This document shows, in pieces, positions 63,384-64,000 of a stretch of DNA of 64,000 nt. The position numbers were made by a program, and so were the translations under genes. The notes under the pieces are model-generated. The model was given only the letters and a program-made list of their open reading frames with translations, was not told the origin of the DNA and searched no databases. Each line of letters begins with the position of its first letter. Position 1 is the stretch's first letter. The stretch lies in the NCBI GenBank assembly GCA_013398175.1, contig VZRZ01002579.1, forward strand, positions 1,358,258-1,422,257, in the 5' to 3' direction. The DNA comes from Climacteris rufus (taxonomy: Eukaryota; Chordata; Aves; Passeriformes; Climacteridae).

Positions 63384-64000
63384 ATAGAAAAAATTTGTTT
63401 TAGAGAGAATTTAAAAAAATACGTGCATTTATTTTTAAAAATGGAATATAAAGTAAATAAATATTTAGATCTATAAATAGGTGCTGTATTTATATTCACA
63501 TGTATATAGAATAGATGCTGTAAATACACTGTTCTCCACTTTCCCAATAATGGAATTGTAACTATAAAGAATCTCAGATATTTTCCTCAATTTTGGCATC
63601 CTTATATAGAAATATAATAAGTAGGCAGCAAAAGCAGGAGGTAATTAGTTTGTTCTAATTTCATTAGGCCTGTAGAAACTGTTCAATTATTAATCCTTGC
63701 AATAAAGCATGTTTAAGCATGATTTTTAAGAGCTGATTAAGGACTGCATTAACTTTGGCACACATTTCCTTCACCCTGTCAAAATCTCATTCCTTTTTTC
63801 AAAATCTGAATTATCTGAATTATTTTTAAAATCAGAAATATCTAATATTTATAGCAATTTTACTTTTAAGTGCCTTAAAATAAAGTACTGGAAATAAAGA
63901 AAAACAGGCAGTTGCACAGCTAACACTCACACAAATAAATACATTTCTTCTACCATAAAATGAACAGGTATCAGGAGACTTTTGTATCACCATTGCATTG

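Larger units (their letters stand above)
57047..64000 (-). other. SPRED1: SPRED1 upstream intron (runs off the window)
   Basis: Nearly 7 kb in which I find no further SPRED1 exon. The small exon before this one and the EVH1-coding exons should lie beyond 64,000. The stretch contains a 22-base direct repeat (57408-57463), a TAATTA-rich direct repeat (58321-58353) and a TA/TG microsatellite (63327-63383). An open segment at 58966-59004 was considered as an exon and rejected. Confidence 0.7.

Noticed and set aside
1..64000. CRISPR arrays, operons, prophage or other prokaryotic systems
   Set aside because: Introns, CR1 and vertebrate genes show this is bird nuclear DNA; no spaced direct-repeat array was found.

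Overview
This is vertebrate nuclear DNA, almost certainly from a bird. It has AT-rich non-coding DNA, spliced genes with GT-AG introns, a CR1 LINE fragment and a solo LTR of a type common in bird genomes. It carries the conserved block that in human 15q14 reads SPRED1-FAM98B-RASGRP1, seen here from the other strand. The exact species cannot be told; the LTR type suggests, weakly, a neoavian bird.

Layout. 1-3,916: the last three coding exons of RASGRP1 (+ strand), followed by its 3' UTR. About 6.9-10.28 kb: spacer between two convergent genes. 10.28-25.5 kb: FAM98B (- strand), with seven coding exons read base by base. Coding exon 1 was not found and probably lies in a 225-base run of N inside the promoter CpG island. 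The 7-kb intron between exons 4 and 5 holds a second, unexplained CpG island (21.3-21.8 kb) with CCAAT boxes, GC boxes and a TALE motif. 25.77-26.37 kb: solo retroviral LTR. 26.4-47.1 kb: intergenic, with microsatellites, a CR1 fragment, small tandem and inverted repeats and a CTCF-like site, but no gene I recognise. 47.1-64 kb: the 3' part of SPRED1 (- strand), with a long 3' UTR, the last coding exon (KBD and SPR domains), one further exon, and over 7 kb of intron running off the window.

Function. RASGRP1 activates Ras in response to diacylglycerol, and SPRED1 shuts Ras-ERK signalling down through neurofibromin, so two opposing Ras regulators flank a tRNA-ligase subunit (FAM98B). The order is ancient synteny and I see no sign of an operon or shared control.

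Most notable: SPRED1 exon 6, present in mammals, could not be found; a miR-126-type site sits in the SPRED1 3' UTR; and the intronic CpG island looks like a real promoter. I found no wholly new system.
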